Of a DNA stretch of 64,000 nucleotides, positions 1 to 7,327 are shown piece by piece; positions within the stretch are counted from its first letter, which is position 1; the number at the start of each line of letters is the position of its first letter. The stretch is from assembly GCA_024235395.1 (NCBI GenBank), contig JACKMK010000002.1, positions 1,105,939 through 1,169,938 on the forward strand, given 5' to 3'. Both the position numbers and the translations under genes were made by a program. The notes below the pieces were generated by a model, which saw only the letters and a program-made list of their open reading frames with translations, had not been told where the DNA came from and made no database searches. The DNA is from Chromatiaceae bacterium (GTDB taxonomy: Bacteria > Pseudomonadota > Gammaproteobacteria > Chromatiales > Chromatiaceae).

Positions 1-858
1 GTCGTCATACGCCGGGTTCTTGGTGCTTGTGCTGGCCCACAAGAGACGCTGTGGACGTGCGCCTGCTGCCGCCAATGCATCCCATCGTGGTCCATTGAAG
101 ATCTGGCGCCAACGTTGATAGGCGAGCCGTGCGCAGGCGACAGCCGTCTGACCTGCGGCGGCTTCCAGCATCGAACGCTCGATATCACCGGGACCGTTGG
201 CGACTCGATCCTTGATTCGGGCGTCCACGGCGGTGTCGATCCGGCTTAGAAAGAAGCTCGCGACAGAAACAGTGTGCTCCAGCGACAGTCCGGCATGGCG
301 GCGACGCTCCAGTCCTCGCAGGTAGCACTCGGCAACCTGTTCATAGACCATCAACGAAAACAACAGCGTGACATTGACGTTCAGTCCCTCGGCGACCAGT
401 TCCTCGACGGCCTCAATGCCGGCTGGCGTCGCGGGAACCTTTATCATCAGGTTGGGGCGATCGACCTCCTTCCAGAGCCGGCGTGCCGCCGCGCAGGTGG
501 CCGATACGTTCATCGCGAGGCGAGGTGACACCTCGAGGCTGACGTAGCCGTCGCGGGCCTTGGACTTCTGATACACCGGGCGGAGCAGATCCGCGGCCCG
601 TTGCACGTCCGCGATGGCGAGCCGCTCGTATACTCCTTCATCGTCCAAGGCCTGTTGATGGGCTATGGCGGCGATTGCCGAGGCGTAGTCCCGACTCCCG
701 GCGATTGCCTTCTGGAAGATCGCCGGATTCGATGTTACGCCGCTGATTCCATCGTCCTGGATCAGTTTCTCCAGGCCACCACTGTCGAGCAGTCCGCGGC
801 GAATATAGTCGAGCCACACAGCTTGACCGAGAGTGGTCAACGTCTTGATGGGGTTCAT
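1..858 (-). CDS. tal: Transaldolase, C-terminus cut by window edge
   Basis: Transfers a dihydroxyacetone unit between sedoheptulose-7-phosphate and glyceraldehyde-3-phosphate in the cytoplasmic non-oxidative pentose phosphate pathway. The reverse frame is open from ATG at 858 to the window edge (286 codons, no stop). It starts MNPIKTLTTLGQAVWLDYI, carries the substrate-side motif GVTSNPAIF (about 39-47) and the Schiff-base lysine in PNLMIKVPATPAG (Lys140). The visible part fits the longer transaldolase class of about 370 residues, or the first half of a transaldolase/glucose-6-phosphate isomerase fusion; the missing end prevents a choice. A 6-phosphogluconate dehydrogenase lies 15 kb away in the same island, so a pentose-phosphate (NADPH) role in stress is a plausible inference. 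Confidence 0.93.
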   Translation of the reverse strand, partial: MNPIKTLTTLGQAVWLDYIRRGLLDSGGLEKLIQDDGISGVTSNPAIFQKAIAGSRDYASAIAAIAHQQALDDEGVYERLAIADVQRAADLLRPVYQKSKARDGYVSLEVSPRLAMNVSATCAAARRLWKEVDRPNLMIKVPATPAGIEAVEELVAEGLNVNVTLLFSLMVYEQVAECYLRGLERRRHAGLSLEHTVSVASFFLSRIDTAVDARIKDRVANGPGDIERSMLEAAAGQTAVACARLAYQRWRQIFNGPRWDALAAAGARPQRLLWASTSTKNPAYDD

Positions 859-1327
859 CGGGATGTCCTTCCGGCGGTCAGTGAATCTACTGTGGATCAT
901 TCAAGGTCCGTTCCACATCAGCTTGGCCCACTAGGCTTAAAGGGCACCGCTCGAAGTAGCGCCTGGATTGGGCTGTATCAACCGCGACCTCTGGGTCAAA
1001 GTCACCACCGGGAAGCGATCCGGCGGTCGGTGGGAGCGCCGGATAGGTTACCGTCGCATGGTCCGAATCCTGCTAATGAATTCACTAGAGAGGTAGCGAA
1101 GATGCCGCAACAGAACGTGTTCAACCGGCCCGGGCCTGGATGGAGTGAGGCCATCGTGCGCGGGTTCCCGATACCCGTTTGGGTGTTGCCTGGGTTGGGC
1201 TTCTGCATCTTTTCTGCGGGCGTTCGCGCGTGGTGGTTACGGCGATGGTCACGCGGCAGTCTTGCAAACGGGCACCCCTGTAGTGTGAAAGCTCAGTTCA
1301 TCGTCATCGAAGATCGTCAGCGATCCC
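859..1327. other. Intergenic region between divergent tal and MarC-family genes
   Basis: About 470 bases without a convincing gene. A short forward frame (ATG at 1102, stop at 1347, 81 codons) has a purine-rich stretch before it and one hydrophobic segment, but it overlaps the MarC start and shows no family resemblance, so it is not called. GG-N10-GC spacings occur at 1193-1206 (+) and on the reverse strand near 934-948, but neither has a good TGGCAC half. This stretch must hold promoters for both divergent genes; none can be assigned with confidence. Confidence 0.5.
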
Positions 1328-1975
1328 ATGGTGGGCAGCATGGCTGAGTGGCATAACTGGATACATTCACTGGTCGGGTTGACCGTCATCGTGAACCCGC
1401 TGCTCGCGGTACCGGCGTTTGCCGCACTGACCGGTGGCGAAGACGGTGCTCAGCGACGCGCGACGGCGTATCACGCTGCGCTGACGGTTGCGGTCGTGCT
1501 GAGTGTGGCGGCGGTGGGCGGACAGGCCCTGCTGAAGCTGTTTGGCATCAGCCTGCCAGCATTTCAAGTCGGCGGTGGCATCCTGATTCTGTTGATGGCC
1601 ATTGCGATGCTGCACGCACGCATGAGCGGTGCGCGACACACCGACGAAGAGGCGAACGAAGCACAGGAAAAGGAGCAGGTGGGTGTCGTACCGCTCGGCA
1701 TACCGTTGCTGGCCGGACCCGGTGCGATCAGCACGGTGATCATCTACGCGCACAGCAGCTCCGACTGGAAGCAGACAGGGGTGCTGGTGCTCGAGGTCTG
1801 CCTGGTCGCCACGCTGGTATGGCTGGCATTGCGTCTGGGTGACCGGGTGGCTGCTTTACTGGGCACCACGGGCATCAATATCGCGACCCGCATCATGGGG
1901 CTGCTCCTCGCCGCCATCGCGGTGGAGTTCATTGCCCATGGGTTGACATCACTGCTGCCGGGATTGGCGACGTAG
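1328..1975 (+). CDS. MarC/UPF0056-family inner-membrane protein
   Basis: Predicted integral inner-membrane protein of 215 residues, the usual MarC size. Six hydrophobic segments can be read, in two sets of three separated by a hydrophilic loop (about 100-120, rich in E, A and K). The family pattern 'NPLLAVPAFAALT' near residues 18-30 and 'PLGIPLLAGPGAISTVI' near 122-138 are both present. The family's biochemical role is not established (the older link to multiple antibiotic resistance was not upheld). An alternative ATG at 1340 lies four codons downstream and neither start has a strong Shine-Dalgarno. Followed at 66 bases by the CorA gene on the same strand. Confidence 0.88.
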   Translation: MVGSMAEWHNWIHSLVGLTVIVNPLLAVPAFAALTGGEDGAQRRATAYHAALTVAVVLSVAAVGGQALLKLFGISLPAFQVGGGILILLMAIAMLHARMSGARHTDEEANEAQEKEQVGVVPLGIPLLAGPGAISTVIIYAHSSSDWKQTGVLVLEVCLVATLVWLALRLGDRVAALLGTTGINIATRIMGLLLAAIAVEFIAHGLTSLLPGLAT

Positions 1976-2041
1976 AGCGATCCAGGTCGATGTCGATCCG
2001 GGTGGCGGGTTAAACCACGGAGCGTCGGGAGAGCAAACAAG

Positions 2042-3124
2042 GTGGGAAAGCGACGATTTTTGCACGGCAAGCGTTATCGGAGTCCAGGAACACCGCCAGG
2101 ATCATTGTTACAGTCCACTTCTGAGTCTGGTGCATCCTTTCGTTGTCACACTGTACATTTTGGTTCCTCTGGCGTGTTCGAGGAGGAGCAAGCGGCCACG
2201 TGTGATCCTCCGTCACAATGGAAGGACGATCTGTGGCTGGACATCACAGGTGTGCCACGAGCAGGAAGCCTCGAGCGACTGCGTGATCGTTTGGGATTGC
2301 ATGAACTAGCGCTCGAGGATGTTGTCACGGGTGGCCAGCGTCCGAAACTGGACGACTATGGCGACGTACTGTTCGTGGTCCTGATCCGGCCGTACTGGGT
2401 GGGCGGTGACGTGCGCCTGGAGCAGGTCAGCCTGTTCCTGGGCGAACGATTCGTCGTCAGCATCCACGAGTCGGAAGACGATCTGTTCGCCCCAATCCGT
2501 CGGCGCCTCGCGGACCAGCATGCTCCGTTGGCAGAGGGTGGCGTCGAGCGACTGTTTCACGCGCTGCTGGACTATGTAGTAGACCAGGGGTTCCCCTTGC
2601 TGGACATGCTCGGGGAGCACGCCGAGAAGTTAGAAGAGAATCTGCTCGAATGTCCCGGCCCCGACACGTTGACGCACATCTACCAGTTGAAACGCGATCT
2701 GCTGCAATTGGGCCGCGGGCTCTGGCCAACCCGGGAGATGCTCAACCGCTTGATGTTATTGGGCAGTTCACGGATCGGCTCCGACCTTCTGCCGTATCTG
2801 AAGGATGTCCACGATCATGTGCTATTTCAAGTGGACCTCGTTGAAGCCCACCGCGAACTGGCGGTCAGCCTTCTGGATGTCTATCTGTCCAGTGCGAGCC
2901 ATCGCTTGAATGACATCATGCGTGTCCTGACGATCATTTCGACCATTTTCATTCCACTGACGTTTGTCACCGGTCTTTACGGCATGAACTTCGTCGTTGA
3001 TACCACCAGTCCTTGGGCAATGCCGCTGACACACTGGCGATACGGATACCCTGCGGTATTGGTCTTCATGCTGATGGTGGCCGCGGGCATGCTCTGGTTT
3101 TTTCGCCGTAAGGGCTGGTTGTAG
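2042..3124 (+). CDS. corA: CorA-family divalent metal ion transporter
   Basis: Inner-membrane magnesium/cobalt or zinc channel of the CorA/ZntB superfamily, expected to be pentameric. The 360-residue product has the large N-terminal cytoplasmic alpha/beta and long-helix domain, then two C-terminal membrane segments (about 297-317 and 333-353). The pore signature YGMNF follows the first segment. The N-terminal ~55 residues are poorly conserved-looking, so the true start could be further in; ATG at 2042 is the first in frame. In the magnesium branch GMN is followed by a short acidic loop; here it is followed by VVDTTSPWAM, so ion specificity is left open. Confidence 0.92.
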   Translation: MGKRRFLHGKRYRSPGTPPGSLLQSTSESGASFRCHTVHFGSSGVFEEEQAATCDPPSQWKDDLWLDITGVPRAGSLERLRDRLGLHELALEDVVTGGQRPKLDDYGDVLFVVLIRPYWVGGDVRLEQVSLFLGERFVVSIHESEDDLFAPIRRRLADQHAPLAEGGVERLFHALLDYVVDQGFPLLDMLGEHAEKLEENLLECPGPDTLTHIYQLKRDLLQLGRGLWPTREMLNRLMLLGSSRIGSDLLPYLKDVHDHVLFQVDLVEAHRELAVSLLDVYLSSASHRLNDIMRVLTIISTIFIPLTFVTGLYGMNFVVDTTSPWAMPLTHWRYGYPAVLVFMLMVAAGMLWFFRRKGWL

Positions 3125-3255
3125 TCCCAAGGAAAAGCTGGTCGCAGATTGCGTTTACACCACAGCGTTAGCTTAGAAGCTCGGGGGGTGACGTTACTCA
3201 GCGCTCACCCGAGGGTATCGCACCAGTTCCCCCGGGATGTACTTCAAGAGAGAGA

Positions 3256-3778
3256 ATGCAGATGAAAATCCACTTGCCTACCGTTTGCCGCTTGACCGCC
3301 TGCCTGATACTCCTGACTTTCACGACAGCCGCCTTTGCCGGGCAAGCGCCCGGCCTGGCCGACGTGGTGTCGACCGCTGAGAGCTTCTCCGGTCAGCCCG
3401 CGCGTGGTGCTACGCTGGAAGACCGCGATGGGGGTGCTGTATTACCGGGTCACGACTGCCGGGCCGGACGGAGGCTTGGCATTAACGGTAGACCCGGCAT
3501 CCGGCAAGGTCCTCGATGCCGATCCCGATTTCATGCTGAACTGGATCAGCAAAGAGCGCGTTCTGCTGATGGACGATCGGGACGACAAACGAGGCGGGTT
3601 GGCCCGGGCGATTCGTGCCGCGGAGCGGCGCGCCGGTGGCCAAGCGCTCAAAGCGGATTACCGCAAGCAAGGCGCAAATGGCGTCTACACCGTGGACGTC
3701 TTGTCAGGACGGCGTGTTGAAACGATCGACGTGGACGCTGCGAGCGGACGCGTAATCGACAGATTGTTGGCGCGCTAA
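3256..3778 (+). pseudogene. Exported PepSY-domain protein with an apparent frameshift
   Basis: A signal peptide and first PepSY half are read from 3256 (MQMKIHLPTVCRLTACLI...) to about 3432, then the family-like sequence continues in another frame (GVLYYRVTTAGPDGGLALTV ... to the stop at 3778). The switch falls in a run of five G at 3430-3434. Removing one G joins LEDRDG to VLYYRV in a single frame and gives a protein of about 173 residues with two PepSY-like repeats. This is either a true frameshift or a homopolymer sequencing error. The cytochrome b561-like gene begins 10 bases downstream, a pairing typical of PepSY/cytochrome b operons. Confidence 0.75.
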
Positions 3779-3787
3779 GAAGCAGCG

Positions 3788-4405
3788 ATGTACAAGCGAT
3801 TCCGTCATTCCCTCGTCACGCGCCTGCTTCACATCGGATTGTCGTTTGGTGTGACCCTCCAACTGTTGCTCTCGACGTTCATGCAGAAACCGAAGTCCGG
3901 GATTGAATACCCCTGGCTTGAGACAATTGGCTTCGAACTCCATGAGATGGTCGGTTTGCTGCTGATGTCGTTGACACTCGCCTGGTTTGCGTGGTTGTTC
4001 GTGCGGCGGCAAGAGGACGGCCTAGGAGCGCTGTTCCCCTGGTTCTCGACCGTGGAAAGAAGCGCGTTGTTTACGGCTGGTCGCCGCGCCCTGATCGCAG
4101 CGCGCAATCTAAGCATGCCCGACGACAGCGATGGCTACCTGATCGCACGCGCCGTCCACGGCCTGGGCGCGTTGTGTGCGCTGGGTATGGCGTTCACCGG
4201 CTCGCTGGTCTGGCTCGGTATGTCGGAACCGGGGGAGATTGCCGGGTGGGCGCTACCGGCTCTGGAAGTTCACCAGATTCTCGCGACATTCATGTGGGCC
4301 TATCTCGTCGGCCACGCCGGCATGGCCTGGCTGCATGATTTTCGGGGCGAAGCGCTCGTGCGCCGGATGTTCTCGTTCAGGGGGCGCGACCTGCCGGACG
4401 CGTAA
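3788..4405 (+). CDS. Cytochrome b561/b6-like di-heme membrane protein
   Basis: Predicted four-helix inner-membrane cytochrome b of 205 residues. Candidate heme ligands are His8 and His15 in helix 1 (RHSLVTRLLHIGLSF), His52 in helix 2 (ELHEMVGLLLM), His124 before helix 3 (ARAVHGLGALCALG) and His159/His173 in helix 4. The layout matches the Ni/Fe-hydrogenase b-type cytochrome and cytochrome b561 group, which pass electrons between the quinone pool and a partner. The partner is not in view; the preceding PepSY gene, 10 bases upstream, is the natural candidate but is frameshifted. Confidence 0.8.
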   Translation: MYKRFRHSLVTRLLHIGLSFGVTLQLLLSTFMQKPKSGIEYPWLETIGFELHEMVGLLLMSLTLAWFAWLFVRRQEDGLGALFPWFSTVERSALFTAGRRALIAARNLSMPDDSDGYLIARAVHGLGALCALGMAFTGSLVWLGMSEPGEIAGWALPALEVHQILATFMWAYLVGHAGMAWLHDFRGEALVRRMFSFRGRDLPDA

Positions 4406-4535
4406 GCAGTCGGATTGCGTTGGGGAAAATGAGCCGATGTATTCGGGGCATATTCGCCAAATGCGCTGTGCGCCGGCGATGCGCCTGTCCACGATCCGCC
4501 GTTTGACCCGGGGTGAAATGCATCAACTCGTGCAT

Positions 4536-4551
4536 TGGCACCCAATCTGCA
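4536..4551 (+). promoter_or_regulatory. Candidate sigma-54 promoter of yfdX1
   Basis: TTGGCACCCAATCTGCA has GG at 4537-4538 and GC at 4549-4550, spaced exactly 10 bases, in strong TGGCAC / CTGCA context. It ends 99 bases before the yfdX1 start. No clear TGGTT-N6-AACCA enhancer was seen within 130 bases upstream, unlike at other promoters of the set. Confidence 0.6.
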
Positions 4552-4650
4552 TCGACTCAATCAAACCAGTAGCGCTTTGCCTGCGCATCGGCAGCGGCAC
4601 CGTGAAACCCACGTGTGCAGGTCTTGGATGGAATTGAGGAGGGTTTGAGC

Positions 4651-5676
4651 ATGCGATACCTGGAGCTGTACAGACAGCTACCGAACAAACTGGCACTGAT
4701 CGCGTTGCTAGTGGCGGCCCCGATGGGAGGTTTCGCGGCAAGTGAGCCCGATGATGGCTTACTGACCGAGGATGCGCGGCCACCCGGCGTCGTGCAGTAC
4801 AGCAAAGAGCAGGCCCCTCTTTATTACGATCCCGTGTCACTGCAACTGGGTCGGGATCTGTATGCCAGTCTGCAGAACGCCCGGTCCGCAGCGCGAGATA
4901 AGCAACCCGCGCTATTGCGCATCGCGCTGCAAGAGGCAGTCGACGATCTGGCCACGCTGCAGCTTCCAGAGGAGCAGACCGCACTGTTGGCGCAGTTGCG
5001 GATCATTCGAAACGATCTGTCGGACAGCAGAAAGCCACTTGATCACCAGTTGTGGGTTCCGGTGCAGGTCGACATCGACGAATCGATCAAGGACGCACCA
5101 GTCGACGTTCAGCACCAGGTCCGCGCTGCCGTTCAGAGTGGAAAGCAGGCGGCGACGCAGGGGGACCGTGATCGTGCTAAAGCGCATCTCGACCAAGTGA
5201 CTTCAACGTTGAGTTATTCGCTGGGTGTGTTTCCACTTCAGCGTATGAGTGCGCTACTCGATGCAGCATTGCGCGCAGCATACGCAGATCCGCCGAACTG
5301 GGACAGTGTGATTGACTTGGTAAACCATGCCACAGCCGCCATTCGTTGGTACGCGCACGTCCCGGTGTCCGGTCTGGCCGGTGCCTATTCTGATGTCATC
5401 AACGCTCACCGGCTTGCACTCATTGGGAAAGGGTCACTTGTTCAGCAGCAGATTGTCGCTTACGTCGGGCGAGCCGTAACCAAACTCTCGAGGTCACCGG
5501 AGACCAGGCCATTGGCTCAGGAGGCCGCTGCGTTATCAAGGAAGGCGTCGTCTGGAAAGCCCGTAGTCGACGATTTGCAACGCTTGCTTGGCGACCTGCG
5601 TTCTCAGATCGCATTCGAGCAGACGCGCGCACGAGATCGCTACTGGGAGGAAGTCGGGAAAGGCGTGATGCCCTGA
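4651..5676 (+). CDS. YfdX-like exported helical stress protein 1
   Basis: Exported, mostly helical protein of 341 residues. ATG at 4651 is chosen because a GAGGAGGG ribosome site sits 7-8 bases upstream; it opens a signal peptide (hydrophobic to about residue 30, cleavage near GGFAAS). The body is homologous to the next gene: matching blocks include the RNDLSDSRKPLDHQLWVPVQ region here and REDLKRSGKTLDKGLWLPLQ there. The YfdX-type LPL..R..L..A...A block is also recognisable. YfdX proteins are periplasmic and occur in acid- and heat-resistance islands; the biochemical role is not settled. A sigma-54-like promoter lies about 100 bases upstream. Confidence 0.75.
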   Translation: MRYLELYRQLPNKLALIALLVAAPMGGFAASEPDDGLLTEDARPPGVVQYSKEQAPLYYDPVSLQLGRDLYASLQNARSAARDKQPALLRIALQEAVDDLATLQLPEEQTALLAQLRIIRNDLSDSRKPLDHQLWVPVQVDIDESIKDAPVDVQHQVRAAVQSGKQAATQGDRDRAKAHLDQVTSTLSYSLGVFPLQRMSALLDAALRAAYADPPNWDSVIDLVNHATAAIRWYAHVPVSGLAGAYSDVINAHRLALIGKGSLVQQQIVAYVGRAVTKLSRSPETRPLAQEAAALSRKASSGKPVVDDLQRLLGDLRSQIAFEQTRARDRYWEEVGKGVMP

Positions 5677-5806
5677 CGGCCGGGCCACGTTTGCCGAAGC
5701 AAACGCCGCGCTGGCTACTTCATCCTATCTACAGAACTTGTTTCGCGCTTGCGCGTCGCTCAGGTTGGTCGGGGCGAGGCAAGGCGCATCGACTGGAGCT
5801 GCTGTC

Positions 5807-6829
5807 ATGAACCGTATTACGAAGAGTCGCTTTACCGCGGTGCTGTTGACGACCGGGCTAGGCCTCGCTGGAGCCTATGCAGGGGCGACGGATGTGCGAG
5901 CGCCCGCATACTACGAGACGCCGCCGCCGGCGCCGGCGCTATCGGTGCCGCCGGCTAAAGACTTCGCGTCGAATGCCGGGACGGCAGTGAGCGAGCAAGA
6001 TGTCGCCGGAGTTAAGACAATCGAGTCTGAGCAACCGGTTGAAGGTATCGATTCGGAGACGCTGGGCAAGGCGCGTGCGCTGTACAAAAATCTGCTGCTT
6101 GCGCTGCGTGCCGCCGAGCAGCACGATAACATCGACATGCGTTTGGGCTTGAACAATGCCAACCGTATCGTCGATTCGCTGTACACATCATCCGCGCTGC
6201 AGGCGCTGATGCAGCAGTCCGCGATTATTCGCGAAGACCTCAAGCGAAGCGGAAAGACCCTTGACAAGGGACTTTGGTTACCCCTGCAAGCCGAGTTGGA
6301 GACGTTCCGTGTGGCGCTGCCAGTCAAACGCTATCAGGCAACGAAGTCCGCAATCGACAAAGGGGTTGCAGCCGCACAGGCCGGCGACAAGAGCAAGGTC
6401 CGTGCAGCGCTCGATACGATCGAACAGTCCGTGGTGCGGCACTTCACGCTATTGCCACTGGCCACGATACGCGCTGATCTGCGTGCCGCGGACGATGCCG
6501 TCGATCCGGCGCCGCCTTATTGGCCCGGCGTTCACGAGGCGCTGCGTAGTGCGCTTGCATCGATTCGGTGGGTCACGACGGTTGGGGCAAATGATTGGAT
6601 ATCGGCATACACGGACGCCGTCAAGGCGATTAAGACGGCGCCGGAAAATCCGGATCAGGCGCGCGGCTGGTTGCGCTCGGTGGCAGCGCGCCTACAGGGT
6701 CTCTCTGGTGCCGGCGATCTGGCCAACACCGCACGCGGGTTGTCGATCAGTGATCCACTTTCTCCCGATGCGCTCTACGACTTGGTCGACGCTATCGGTG
6801 CGCATGTTTCGGCGGCAGGCAGTCCGTGA
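5807..6829 (+). CDS. YfdX-like exported helical stress protein 2
   Basis: Paralogue of the preceding gene with almost the same length (340 residues) and order of blocks. ATG at 5807 follows a GGAG site; a signal peptide runs to about residue 26 (AGAYAGATD). A proline-rich linker (PAYYETPPPAPALSVPPA) precedes the helical domain. The block LLPLATIRADLRAADDA with a following A..AL..A..S..W is the part most like the YfdX family. No separate sigma-54 promoter was found in the 130-base gap, so cotranscription with yfdX1 is inferred. Confidence 0.78.
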   Translation: MNRITKSRFTAVLLTTGLGLAGAYAGATDVRAPAYYETPPPAPALSVPPAKDFASNAGTAVSEQDVAGVKTIESEQPVEGIDSETLGKARALYKNLLLALRAAEQHDNIDMRLGLNNANRIVDSLYTSSALQALMQQSAIIREDLKRSGKTLDKGLWLPLQAELETFRVALPVKRYQATKSAIDKGVAAAQAGDKSKVRAALDTIEQSVVRHFTLLPLATIRADLRAADDAVDPAPPYWPGVHEALRSALASIRWVTTVGANDWISAYTDAVKAIKTAPENPDQARGWLRSVAARLQGLSGAGDLANTARGLSISDPLSPDALYDLVDAIGAHVSAAGSP

Positions 6830-6935
6830 AAAGGTGCACCCGTGTCGATCGCCGGATCAACAGGGTGGGGCGGTATCAGTGGGGACGATGCACTGTTCTT
6901 TCGCGTTGTCGGTCAGCGAGCATCGGGATCGTCCG

Positions 6936-7322
6936 ATGAGTTATTTGCAATTGGCTTACGTCCATCTGGCCACCGTAGTGCCAGCACTGCTTGTGGGTGC
7001 ATTCCTGCTGACGAGAGAGAAAGGAGACCCCAAACACCGACATGCGGGTAAAGTATACCTGATGCTCATGTTCGCCACCGGGGTCGTGACCCTGTTCATG
7101 CCGGCGAAGGTTGGCCCTCAGGTCTTCGGAAAGTTCGGGTGGCTACACGGTCTCAGCCTGCTGGTATTGTACACAGTACCAGCAGGTTACCTGGCGGCGA
7201 GAAATCACTCTGTGGGTAAACACCGGCGGAGCATGATCCTTCTGTATACCGGAGCTGTTGCAGCTGGGTTGTTTGCACTGGCTCCCGACAGGCTGTTGCA
7301 TCGTTGGCTGTTTGGCATGTAA
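6936..7322 (+). CDS. DUF2306-family four-helix membrane protein
   Basis: Small inner-membrane protein of 128 residues starting MSYLQLAYVHLATVVPALLV, with four hydrophobic segments and the basic motif GDPKHRHAGKVYL after the first. That arrangement matches DUF2306; function is unknown. The frame stays open upstream across the yfdX2 end, but the membrane protein begins at 6936. It ends 6 bases before the convergent ftsH stop. A perfect 10-bp inverted repeat (arms CCTGCTGGTA/TACCAGCAGG, 7157-7186) lies inside the coding sequence. Confidence 0.75.
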   Translation: MSYLQLAYVHLATVVPALLVGAFLLTREKGDPKHRHAGKVYLMLMFATGVVTLFMPAKVGPQVFGKFGWLHGLSLLVLYTVPAGYLAARNHSVGKHRRSMILLYTGAVAAGLFALAPDRLLHRWLFGM

Positions 7323-7327
7323 ATACA

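Noticed and set aside
601..1347. 248-codon forward frame at the left edge
   Set aside because: Most of it is antisense to the transaldolase, whose catalytic motifs are clear; the remaining part has no family features.
3136..3148. Sigma-54-like sequence before the PepSY gene (TGGTCGCAGATTGC)
   Set aside because: The spacer is 9 bases.
5679..5695. Sigma-54-like promoter before yfdX2 (GGGCCACGTTTGC)
   Set aside because: The GG to GC spacing is 8 or 9 bases, not 10; such spacing abolishes sigma-54 promoter activity.
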